This document shows, one piece after another, positions 22,661 through 32,394 of a stretch of DNA of 64,000 bases; positions within the stretch are counted from its first letter, which is position 1; every line of letters begins with the position of its first letter. The notes beneath the pieces are model-generated. The model saw only the letters and a list, made by a program, of their open reading frames with translations, was not told the DNA's origin and searched no databases. The DNA is from Anaeramoeba flamelloides (lineage: Eukaryota; Metamonada; Anaeramoebidae), in contig JANTQA010000036.1 of the NCBI GenBank assembly GCA_027625915.1, positions 3,219,501-3,283,500 on the forward strand. Reading direction: 5' to 3'. The position numbers and the translations under genes were made by a program.

Positions 22661-24730
22661 TTAAAGTTTATTTTTTATTTCATTCAATTGGATGAGAATA
22701 TTTGAATTTTCATTTAGTTGGTAATATTCGATTGAATCTTCTAATTCTTCAATAACTAATAGGGGGTCATGGTCAGCTGTTAATTCGATTTTCTCAGTAT
22801 AAAAATATTTGATTAGAATTTCGATACTTTCAATTGATTTGCCAGAATAATCTTTGACTGATTGAGATTCTTCTGTTATATTTTCAAACATTTCTCTGAA
22901 TAATCCACTTCTTGTTAACAAAATAATTTTGTGAACCGGAATTTCTTCATATTCATCCTCATCCTCATCATCGTTTTTTATTAAAAGTGTGAAATCTTTG
23001 GAATCTTCATCATTAAATAAATCATGTAGATCTTTTTGAAAAGTATTTTTTGGTGGGAAGGATAAATTTAATGAATTGAAAATTTGTTTCAGCAAATCAA
23101 CATTTGTTATTTCATCAAAATAAACCCATTTTAAAAACAATAGTATTTCTTGTTTTGAAAATGATTCGTTATTTAATAAATTTTCAATTGTTGATATTTG
23201 TAAATTGGTTCTTGATTCAACAATGATTTTGTGAATTGGAACTTGTATATTTTCATTCAGTGATAATTTTGAATCACAAAATATTTTGGATTCAAATAAT
23301 TTTTGAAAATCTTGAATAAGGCAATTATTGTAAGAAGGATAAAGATAAATACATTCTGTTCCACATGTGATCTTGAGTTTTATTGAAGGATTGTTTTGAA
23401 AAATTTCGGGTAAATTGAATTTATGAGGTATTTGTATATTAATATTTCCATATTGATCAGTTGGATGATTACCTGTATAAAATCCCCAACCAAATAATTC
23501 GTTTTCATTCGTTAAGGCTAAAGACATTCTTGAGCCTCCAAAATATTCAACAACTTTTTTGTTTTTGAGTTCTTCAATTTCAGTAAATGTTGATTTATCT
23601 TGAGTAAATCCATTAAAGCCAGCACTACCACACCCATAAGTTTTCCCTTCTTTGGTGATTAATATAGAATAACCATCATTGGTTTGAAGATCCAAGATAT
23701 CTTCAGCTTTCCATTTGGGAACTTTAACAGGTGATTTTTGATTGGAGCTATTTCCAGTTCCTAAGCACCCATATTGGTTTTCCCCACAAGTATACAATTC
23801 ATTGTTTTTGGTTGTAAAAAAAAAACTATAACCTTGAACTCCTCCAAATACTCTGGTTACATTTTCAAAGATCAAAACTGGAAGGTTTTTTGCTTGGTTT
23901 GAAGTTCCATCACCAAGCCTTCCTTTTTGGGTTTTTGTTTGGGTTTATTGTTTTGGGTTTATTGTTTGGGTTTTTTTCAAATTTTTTTCAAATTTTAAAA
24001 AAACAAAAAAAAAAAAAAGAAAAAAAAGAAGAAAATAAGAAAAAGAAGAGGAAAAAAAAGAAAGAAAAAGAAGAGATAAGGAAGAGAATGAGAAAAAAAA
24101 AATTTTTTTAAAAACTTCGGTTCTTTTTTCTGAGTTATTTTTGATTTGAAATCTTTTTCAAAAGATCAAATCAGAAAAAATTCAAAAAGAAATGAAAAAT
24201 TAAATCAAAAAGAAATTTATTTTACCTGCGTTATAACCATTTCCAAAAAGTTTACCATCTTTACAAACAAAATAATTGGACCATCCTACCATTGCAAATG
24301 TTTCAACTTTTCGATTGTTTTCTTTTTTGTTAAAAAAAGGAACTGGTCTTATTTTTTCATAGTTACTTGATTCAGGATCAGACAAAGGAACTTCACAATA
24401 ACAAAACTCTTGAGCAAGTGAAAAAATATTTCCTGATTTGGTTAAAATCAAATAAGTTGAATAACCTGATTGGATATCTTTGATCTCTTCATTTTCAATA
24501 GTGAAAGATTTTGGTTGGTTGTTGGTTCGGTGAAATTCTAAATTATTGATTCCTTTCCAAATCAAACAGTTATGATTGTAACCAGAAACGATTTTTCTTA
24601 CTTTGTTTGCATTTTTGATCTTTGAAAGAGGAGTCCATCGTGGAGATTTGTTTTCATTTTGGTTGATCAATTGTCTTATTGAATTATTTCTATTTCCTGA
24701 ATAAAAAATTTGTGTTTTGGTTTGGGTCAT
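22661..24730 (-). CDS. RCC1–BTB–BTB protein, copy C (intact)
   Basis: Exon 1 is 24226–24730, the intron 23923–24225, exon 2 22661–23922; joined, they give 588 residues. The split codon restores the RCC1 motif GNGYNAG-RLGDG, which supports the splice sites. Residues 1 to about 365 form RCC1-type repeats: SGYNHNCLIW, VGWSNYFVC, GENQYGCLGTG, YGCGSAGFNGF and LFGWGFY are blade motifs. A degenerate BTB unit follows at about 370–455 (PIHKIIVESRTN...LKWVYFDE), then a clearer one at about 465–560 (VHKIILLTRSGLFREMF, LIKYFYTEK). BTB domains of this kind dimerise and often bind cullin-3, with the propeller as the binding part; that role is inference. A 45-bp block just upstream of the ATG is shared by all copies. 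Confidence 0.87.
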
Positions 24731-24776
24731 TTTTAAATGATTAATTTGGGTTTTGTTTTCAAAAAGAAAAAACTTT
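24731..24776 (-). promoter_or_regulatory. Conserved block just upstream of the ATG (5' UTR or core promoter)
   Basis: All seven copies have, directly before the start codon, a block reading roughly CTTTTTGAAACCAAAACCCA then AATTAATCATTTRAAA. It is retained even in copy D, which lost its ATG. It lies close to where the C/F and D/G flanks switch from near-identity to gene-type divergence. It could be a transcription or translation start context; no function is shown. Confidence 0.5.
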
Positions 24777-24819
24777 GAAATTGTCGAAAAAAAAATGAAA
24801 AAATGAAATTTTCATAAGA

Positions 24820-25960
24820 AAACTAATCTCTATTAATTTTTTTTTTTGAACAATAACTAAATAAGGAATCCTTCTCTAGAAATATGTTTAAAATTGAAAA
24901 TAGACATGTGTTTTTAATGTTAGAACTTTTAGTTCTTGTTTTTTTTAAAATTTTACAATTCATTCAAAAAAGTGTATTTTAAAATTTTTTTAATAAAAAA
25001 AAAATCTTTTAAACGAAAGAGAATTTTTTGATTAATTTTGGATTTAATTATTTTCTCAAAAATAATATTTATTCTCATTTTCAAAAAACGAAAAAAATGA
25101 TTTAAAACGAGTGAATATTTTCTCCTTCACTTCTGTTCATCCAACTTGACTCTATAAAGAACTCAATTTGTTTTTTCAATAATTACTTTTACAAAAAATA
25201 GTTAATATTTTTTTCTTTTATTATTTTTTGACTCTGACAAAAACTTTTAGGATCGTATCATTTGGGAACACTTAAAAAAACTTCAAATTCAACAAAAACA
25301 AAAGAGTGTAAACTCTAAAAATTAGATTCATGAAAAAAAAGAATGGTACAAGAAAAGAAAGAAAATATTTTATTATAAGTAAAGCATATATTGTATATTT
25401 TTTTCGAATAAAACTTTTTTTTCATGCAAATCCAAAAAAAACCTTTTCAGGTTTATTTTTCAAACTATTTTTTGTACTTCTTCGACAAACATAACAAGGT
25501 TTTGCTTTCTTGCTCATATTTTTTTTTATTTTTTGTATTTGTGCGAAAAGTTGAAAAAAAGCAACTTTCAAAAAAGTGAAAAAAAGGGAAAAAATTTTTT
25601 ATTTCTATAAAAACAATAACTAAATTTAATGAATGTCATTTATCAAGATTTCATTACTATACTAAGAAGTTTTTTCACTTTGATTTGAAATCTAAGTAAT
25701 TGGCAAAAAAAAATTCTAAATCTCTATTAAATTAACCTTAAAAAAATTTAATATAGACTAGTCCCTGAAGACAACTAATCTCTATTAATTTTTTTGTTTG
25801 ACCAATTTCTAAATAAGGATCCCTTCTCTAGAAATATGTTTAATATTGTAAATAAACAGGGGTTACCAAATCTAAGTAATTGATAAAAAATTTTTCAATC
25901 TCTATTAAATTTAGGTAAAAAAATTTAATAGAGATTATTCTCTTAAGGGATTATTGTCAA
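24820..25960. repeat. Dispersed segment upstream of copy C, inverted at 1–1205
   Basis: It starts near CTCTATTAATTTTTTT and runs to a palindromic AATCTCTATTAAATTTAGG block near 25900. A shortened relative of its final part occurs at about 58420–58585. No gene other than the CYVC mini-ORF is visible. Confidence 0.65.
25422..25517 (-). CDS. CYVC mini-ORF, second copy (doubtful gene)
   Basis: It starts MSKKAKPCYVCRRSTKNS like 539–637. A run of 8 T, against 7 at 51416–51523, shifts the last residues to GFA. The coding part is unchanged between copies, but so is the surrounding non-coding sequence, so conservation says little about function. Confidence 0.2.
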   Translation of the reverse strand: MSKKAKPCYVCRRSTKNSLKNKPEKVFFGFA

Positions 25961-26055
25961 CCAGGTAGAAGCCTACGATCAAAGTATGTTGTTATTGGAC
26001 CTATACACATTAATGCTACTATTTCAAAATCTCTAAAAAATCGATTAGTCAAGTA

Positions 26056-26253
26056 CAGTCAGTTCCACTTTTAAGACACAAACTTTCAACGAAATTTAAG
26101 GCACAAAAAAATACCAAATTAAGGCACAAAATTTGTAATTTTTTTTTAATTACAATTTATTTTACTAGAATCTGAATTTTGTGCTTTAATTTGAGATTTT
26201 TTTTGTACTTTAAATTTGGTTGAAAGTTTGTGCCTTAAAAGTGGAACTGACTG
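26056..26253. mobile_element. TA-flanked MITE, family 1
   Basis: A 198-bp palindromic element between TA dinucleotides, with ends CAGTCAGTTCCACTTTTAA and the reverse, and TTAAGGCACA-type motifs in both arms. It sits in what looks like a truncated TTAA-family element (left end about 25935). The homologous element at 61941 runs uninterrupted past the equivalent GTCAAGTA position near 62044, an empty site. Confidence 0.85.
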
Positions 26254-26399
26254 TATTATCAATACAATTATCAATATCTTAAAAATCTGTTTTGGTTGAA
26301 TGGATACTTCTCATCGATGTAGAAATTGAAGTTATAACACACCTTCAAAAAAATTGAATTTATAGAGTGTTTGATAATATCTTTGTTAATTCAAGATAA

Positions 26400-26580
26400 T
26401 GTACAAAAATCACGGTTATTTTAATCAAATCAAGATATTGTAGAAAATTGAGATAATCAATAATATCACAACAATATTATATATCGTGATATTCTCTTTA
26501 ATTGGGATAATTGTTTAAAATCGTGATATTTTTATAAATATCGTGATAATGTCTAAATCGCGAAATAATGTTTGATTAGC
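26400..26580. repeat. Cluster of ATCGTGATAT-type motifs
   Basis: Within 180 bp there are several irregularly spaced copies or half-copies of the near-palindrome ATATCGTGATAT, such as TATATCGTGATATTC, AAATCGTGATATT and AAATATCGTGATAAT. The duplicate lies at about 52390–52560 and a diverged inverted relative at 47050–47240. It may be a decayed satellite or a protein-binding cluster. Confidence 0.45.
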
Positions 26581-26989
26581 TGAAGGGCCACTTTAACAAT
26601 ATTTTTATAAAAAGTAAAATTTTCATTGATCACAAAACGAATGCTTGAAAAAAAAAGTTATTTTGTTAAAAAACAACAAAAAAAGATACCTAATTCAATT
26701 GAGGATCAGATCAAAACTGTTTTCATTGTTTTTTATTTTGATTTGGTTGACCTATCGATCATACCAATAGAACAGTCAAACTAATAACAAAGATCAAAAT
26801 AATAGTTTACCAATCTATAGTTGTGCTCTAAAGTATGTTGAATAAAAATTACTCCAAGAATATCGTGCCTTTCACATGTTCTTTAAAGAATATGTTGTTG
26901 GATTAAAATATTTTATTTATTGTAGGAAAGTTTAGTGGGATTAGGATAACTTTTCAAAAGCTATCTCAACAACCTTGTAAGATTATCAC

Positions 26990-28368
26990 ATATTATTTGA
27001 TGTTTAGTACATCCATTTCATAAACTAAAATATAAATTTCTTGAAATTTATAAGATTTCAACAAGTTTTTTCTATGATTTATATATCAAAATAATATATA
27101 TTCCTTAATTATCAGTTTGAATTAGGAAAAATTTAAAGAAGTACATTTTGACCATTTTGAAAATTTAAATTGTGTAAAAATTTCTGAAAAAATATTTTTT
27201 GAGGGTCATCAGATATTGAAACTTTGAAACCCAAAAATCAATCACAGCTCTATTTATGAAAAGAAATACCAAACAAATTAATTCAGAGTTCAATCTTTAA
27301 TTTTTCGATTTTTTTGAACATCTTTTTTTTTTTCGTGTGAATTTCAATTTTTGAACTTTATTAAATTTGGTGTTGAATCAAGAAATGTGTTTATAGATAT
27401 TAATCCATATAAAAAAAAATAGACCCGAAAAGGTTTTTATTTATTACAAATATTTTCTTTTAGAAGACCAAACACAAAAAGATTACCTTTCAAATAAATT
27501 TGTTAAAATCAAAAATGGATGAAATAATAAAAATTGATAAAAGCCTATTTTTGAAGATTTGTTTTCTTGATCTTCTTAGTTTGTTTGAATATAAACTATT
27601 TTTTTCCTTGAATTTCTCTTCTCATTCATGTTTATTATTATTTTACAATACAATTTTAACAAATTTGCTAACAAAATATTTTTTCCAAATAATTTTATCA
27701 AATAAAACCAAAATAAAGAATATTATTTCAAAAATTAAAAGTAATTACAGTAAATGGGGTATGAGTTCTTGGAATCAAAAAACACAGTAATAAAAGACAC
27801 ACCCCAAAATAAAAGAGATATTTAGAAAAGAATTCAATCACATTCAGAATTAATTTAGTTCTCATTTTAATGGTAAATAAATAATTATAAAATCAAAAGA
27901 ATTTGTCAAATAAACCTTTATTTCAGAAGAAAAATTTAATATATATATCCAATGTTCTGAACCAAATCAAGAATTGGATGAATTAAATGAAAATAGGATT
28001 TTTAGTTTCTTTTTGGAATAAAATTTTGGTAATAACAATAAATTGAACGAATAAAAATTGTACAAACAAGAGTATTTCTATGAAGAATTAAAAATAAAAT
28101 CAAATTAAGAATTTTTAATTGTATCAAATCTAAATAGATAAGATCAAGAAATAAATAATTTTTATTTTATTATTTCTTGATCAATCTTTTTTTTTTTTTT
28201 TTTTGGTTTCCATTTTTTTAGTTGGGGTGAAAATTTACGATACTATGATATATTCAACCCTCGTATTTATTAAAATATCAATGTATTTGATTAAAGTGAT
28301 GATTTGAAGAATTCAGTTTCACATAAATTGTGGCATTCAAAATTTGAAAAATGTACTTTCTTCGTTAA
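26990..28368 (+). repeat. Dispersed flank-derived repeat
   Basis: About 26990–27130 resembles the 3' flanks of the RCC1–BTB genes (compare 48360–48540, and 7600–7800 inverted). About 27130–28368 matches 60330–61936 plus 62691–62790 in the same orientation, and 45150–46350 and 41480–42850 in reverse. Frames at 27500–27790 and 53500–53694 are not kept open in the diverged copy at 60660–60960, so I do not call a gene. Confidence 0.65.
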
Positions 28369-28552
28369 GGGATTAGCGTCGCCATAGATTTCACTATAAT
28401 CAAAGTATGTTGTAATTAGGTGCAAATGATATTAGTGCACCATGGTAAAAAATAGTTTCTGTGTCTTTAAAATATATATATATATAAATATTATTGCACA
28501 ATAAATTCTTACATTTTTTACTAAATGATCACTATAAGAAAAGTGTCATTTT

Positions 28553-29574
28553 TTTTTTTTTTTTTTTTTTATTGGTTGAAGGGAGTGATCAAAGATCCTC
28601 TTACACAGCCGTTAGGTTTTTTTTAATTTAAGAAATAAACTGAAATTTTATTTAATTTTCAGTTTATTTCAAAAATTAAAAAAAACCTAGGCACTTTCCG
28701 TTAGGTTTTCCAGAATTTAAGAATTGAGTAAAAGCTTAGATTTTATTCAATTCTTTTGAATTCTGGAAAACCTCCGTTAGCTTTTCTTGAGTTTTCTGTT
28801 TATTTGGAAAATCGAAAGAGTTTCGTTAGGTTTTTTTTACTTTTCGAAATAAACCGAAAATTTCAAAAAATTTTCTGTTTATTTCAAAAAGTAAAAAAAA
28901 CCTAGAACACTTCACAAATAAAACAGAAAACCCCAAGAAAAGCGCCGTTAGGTTTTTTTTAATTTTTGAAATAAACCGAAAATTTCAGAAATTTTCGGTT
29001 TATTTCAAAAAAATTAAAAAAAACCTAGGCACTCTACGGCACTCTACGGCACTCACTCTGATTACTAATGGTAAATTAGTAATTTAGATGATAAAGAAAT
29101 AAAAATATTTTGGAATCGAGTAGGTTCCAATTTTTTATTGGTTGAAAAAACAAAAAGAAAAATCAAAAGAAAAAAAAAAAAAAAAAAAAGCAAGTTAGAA
29201 AAAAAAAAAAAAATTTTTTTGACATTTGATAAAAAATCAAAAAAAAACCAACTATCCATTTTTATCAAGAACACTCATTAAAACAGACAAGATCCTTTTT
29301 ATTTAAAATTTTGTCGTTTAATTATTTCTAAGAAATCATGAATGCTTCGTTGAGTGGTAGTTATTTAGTAGCTTACATTTTTTTTCTTTTTGATCCAATC
29401 TTTTTTGATCGTTCCAGTTTTTGTTTTTGTCTTTTCTTTTTATTTTCAAGTTACCCATACCGACTAGTTTCTGTCCGTCGAGTATTAGCAAGTAACAACT
29501 TGATTTTTCATGTTAGTAACTCTTCTTCCCAATTAAAAGGAAATTCAACAAGGGAAAAAATAGAAAAAAAATCA
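28553..29574 (-). mobile_element. Poly-A retroposon-like insert inside the TTAA element
   Basis: It is bounded by the 14-bp direct repeat AAAAGTGTCATTTT (28539–28552 and 29575–29588). It begins on the plus strand with about 20 T, that is, a poly-A tail on the minus strand. The TTAA element at 61941–62686 lacks it, providing the empty site. Inside are a hairpin array (about 28610–29050) and a segment (about 29400–29540) that also occurs in the A and B 3' flanks near 7880–7980. No protein is recognised. It may be a composite SINE or a retroposed transcript. Confidence 0.7.
28610..29050. repeat. Nested hairpin array
   Basis: It holds modules like those at 1597–2020. One hairpin (arms GCTTTTCTTGAGTTTTCTG and its complement) has another complete hairpin (arms GTTAGGTTTTTTTTACTTTT and complement) sitting in its loop. 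Modules are preceded by CCGTTAG and followed by CTAGGCAC or similar. The nesting suggests each hairpin is a separate small insertion. Confidence 0.75.
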
Positions 29575-30278
29575 AAAAGTGTCATTTTGAAAAAATTTTT
29601 TAAAATTCATTTACCAAATCTAAAAATAGAAACCGAAAATACTGCATTTCGGTATTTAATAATTTAGATTTAGAACTTCCAAAAGTAACTATTTTTATAA
29701 TTTTTTAATTTCGCGGATTAACTTAATAATCATCAACATCAAAAACCCAAATACTGATTATTTTTGTTTGCTTTTTATAAAGATAATTGGATCTTCAATA
29801 ATATATTTCCATGATTTGAGAAATAATTTGTTAAAAGAACTGATTCGTTAATTATTGAATTTTATCGTTAATTATTGAATTTTTTAGTAACGTATCTACA
29901 TTTTGCCACAAAGTAAAGAATGATATTTTGTGATTTTTTAGTCTGAATATTGATAATCTAGCCTTTAAATTTATGGCAAAATGCAGATTTTATTCTGAAA
30001 TTGTTGGGTTTTTTACTAATACATAGATCATTTTTAATTGATGAGATCAACAAAATTTACTACTTGACTAAACGATTTTTTTAGAGACGTTTGAACCATG
30101 TAGCACTAATGTGGTTACGTCCCAACAACAAAATACTTTTGTTCTTAGATGCTTCTCCTTGGTAGACGCTAATCCCTTAATGTGTCAAAAATTCTTTTAA
30201 AATAATATTAGTTTTTTTTTATTTATTGGTTTTCTTTTATCAAAATTGAATGAAAGATTTGAATAGTCATTATAAAAA

Positions 30279-32326
30279 TTAAAGTTTATTTGTTATTTGA
30301 TTCAATTGGCTGAGAATATTCGAATTTTCATTTAGTTGGTAATATTCGATTGAATCTTCTAATTCTTCAATAATTAATAAGATGTCATGGTCAGCTGTTA
30401 ATTCGATTTTCTCAGTATAAAAATATTTGATTAGAATTTCGATACTTTCAATTGATTTTCCAGAATAGTCTTTGACTGATTGAGATTCTTCTGTTATATT
30501 TTCAAACATTTCTCTGAATAATCCACTTCTTGTTAACAAAATAATTTTGTGAACCGGAATTTCTTCATATTCATCCTCATCCTCATCATCATTTTTTATT
30601 AAAAGTGTGAAATCTTTGGAATCTTCATCATTAAATAAATCATGTAGATCTTTTTGAAAAGTATTTTTTGGTGGGAAGGATAAATTTAATGAATTGAAAA
30701 TTTGTTTCAGCAAATCAACATTTGTTATTTCATCAAAATAAACCCATTTTAAAAACAATAGTATTTCTTGTTTTGAAAATGATTCTTTATTTAACAAATC
30801 TTCAATTGTTGATATTTGTAAATTGGTTCTTGATTCAACAATGATTTTGTGAATTGGAACTTGTATATTTTCATTCAGTGATAATTTTGAATCACAAAAT
30901 ATTTTGGATTCAAATAATTTTTGAAAATCTTGAATAAGGCAACTATTGGAAGAAGGATAAAGATAAATACATTCTGTTCCACATGTGATCTTGAGTTTTA
31001 TTGAAGGATTGTTTTGAAAAATTTCGGGTAAATTGAATTTATGAGGTGTTTGTATCCTAATATTTCCATATTGGTCAGTTGGGCGATTATCTGTAAAAAA
31101 TCCCCAACCAAATAATTCGTTTTCATTCGTTAAGGCTAAAGATATTCTTGAGCCTCCAGAATATTCAACAACTTTTTTGTTTTTGAGTTCTTCAATTTCA
31201 GTAAATGTTGATTTCTTTTTAGTAAATCCATTATAGCCAGTATTGCCACACCCATAAGTTTTCCCTTCTTTGGTGATTAATATAGAATAACCATCATTGG
31301 TTTGAAGATCCAAGATATCTTCAGCTTTCCAGTTGTAAACTTTAACAGGTGATTTTTGAATCTTTCTATTGCCAATTCCTAAGCATCTGTATGAGTTTGC
31401 TCCAGCAGTATACAATTCATTGTTTTTGGTTGTAAAAAAAAAACTATTTCCTTGAACTCCTCCAAATACTCTGGTTACATTTTCAAAAATTAAAACTGGA
31501 AGGTTTTTTGATTGGTTTGAAGTTCCATCTCCAAGTATTCCTTTTTGGGTTTTTGTTTGGAAATTTTTTTTATTGGGTTTATTGGTTTGGTTTGTTTAGG
31601 TTTTTTTTCAAAAACAAGAAAAAAAAGAAAAGAAAGAAAAAAAAGAAGAAAAAGAAAAAAGAAAAGAAAAAAAAAAGAAAAACAAGAAAAAAAGAAGAGA
31701 AAAAAAAAGTCTGTTTTTTTTCTGAATTATTTTTGATTTGAAATCTTTTTCAAAAGATCAAATCAGAAAAAATTCAAAAATAAAATGAAAAAATAAAATC
31801 AGAAAAAGAAATTTATTTTACCCTTGTTGAAGCCATTTCCAAAAAGTTTACCATCTTTACAAACAAAATAATTGGACCATCCTACCATTGCAAATGTATC
31901 AACTTTTCGATTGTTTTCTTTTTTGTTAAAAAAAGGAACTGGTCTTATTTTATCATAGGTACTTGATTGAGGATCAGACAAAGGAATTTCACAACAAGTA
32001 CCATTTTGAGCAAGTGAAAAAACCTTTCCTGATTTGGAAAAGATCAAATAAGTTGAATAACCTGATTGGATATCTTTGATCTCTTCTTTTTCAATTGTAA
32101 AAGATTTTGGTTCGGAGTTTGTTTGGTAAAATTCTAAAATATTGATTCCTTTCCAAATCAAACAGTTAGGATTGTTACCAGAAACGATTTTTCTCACTTT
32201 GTTTGCATTTTTGATTTTTGAAAGAGGAGTCTATTGTGGACATTTATTTTCATTTTGGTTGAACAATTGTTTTATTGAATTATTTAAACTTCCTGAATAA
32301 AAAATTTGTGTTCTGGTTTGGGTAAT
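30279..32326 (-). pseudogene. RCC1–BTB–BTB gene copy D (start lost, one nonsense codon)
   Basis: Exon 1 is 31822–32326, the intron 31541–31821 and exon 2 30279–31540. The codon aligned with the start ATG is ATT (32324–32326), and the Trp codon of the PRWTPL segment is TAG (near 32232). The rest of exon 1 and all of exon 2 are open, with 10 T in the FFF run, both BTB units and the NQITNKL end. It carries distinctive loop residues (NGTCCEI, NTGYNGFTKKK, GNRKIQK). A shorter product from a downstream start is conceivable but would lack the first blades. Its duplicate, copy G, is intact, so D probably broke after the 10-kb duplication or the defects were removed from G by conversion. Confidence 0.75.
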
Positions 32327-32394
32327 TTTTAAATGATTAATTTGGGGTTTTGGTTTCAAAGAAAAAACTTTGAAATTGTTGGAAAAAAATGAAA

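Larger units (their letters stand above)
28369..30176. mobile_element. TTAA-flanked element carrying a nested insertion
   Basis: Its ends are GGGATTAGCGTC and the inverted GACGCTAATCCC, immediately flanked by TTAA on both sides (28365–28368 and 30177–30180). It is the same family as 61941–62686, in the opposite orientation, but 1 kb longer because of an insertion at 28553–29574. TTAA duplication is the mark of piggyBac-type transposases, although the terminal bases are GGG here rather than the usual CCC. No transposase is encoded. Confidence 0.85.

Noticed and set aside
24146-24370. Plus-strand frames beginning MKSFSKDQI opposite exon 1, repeated at 37294, 50157 and 57743
   Set aside because: They lie antisense to the end of exon 1 and the intron hairpin. 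Their conservation is explained by the RCC1–BTB coding strand.
27500-27790. Frame MLKSKMDEIIKIDK, also at 53500
   Set aside because: The second copy is part of the recent 10-kb duplication and differs by frameshifts; the older relative near 60660–60960 does not keep the frame.
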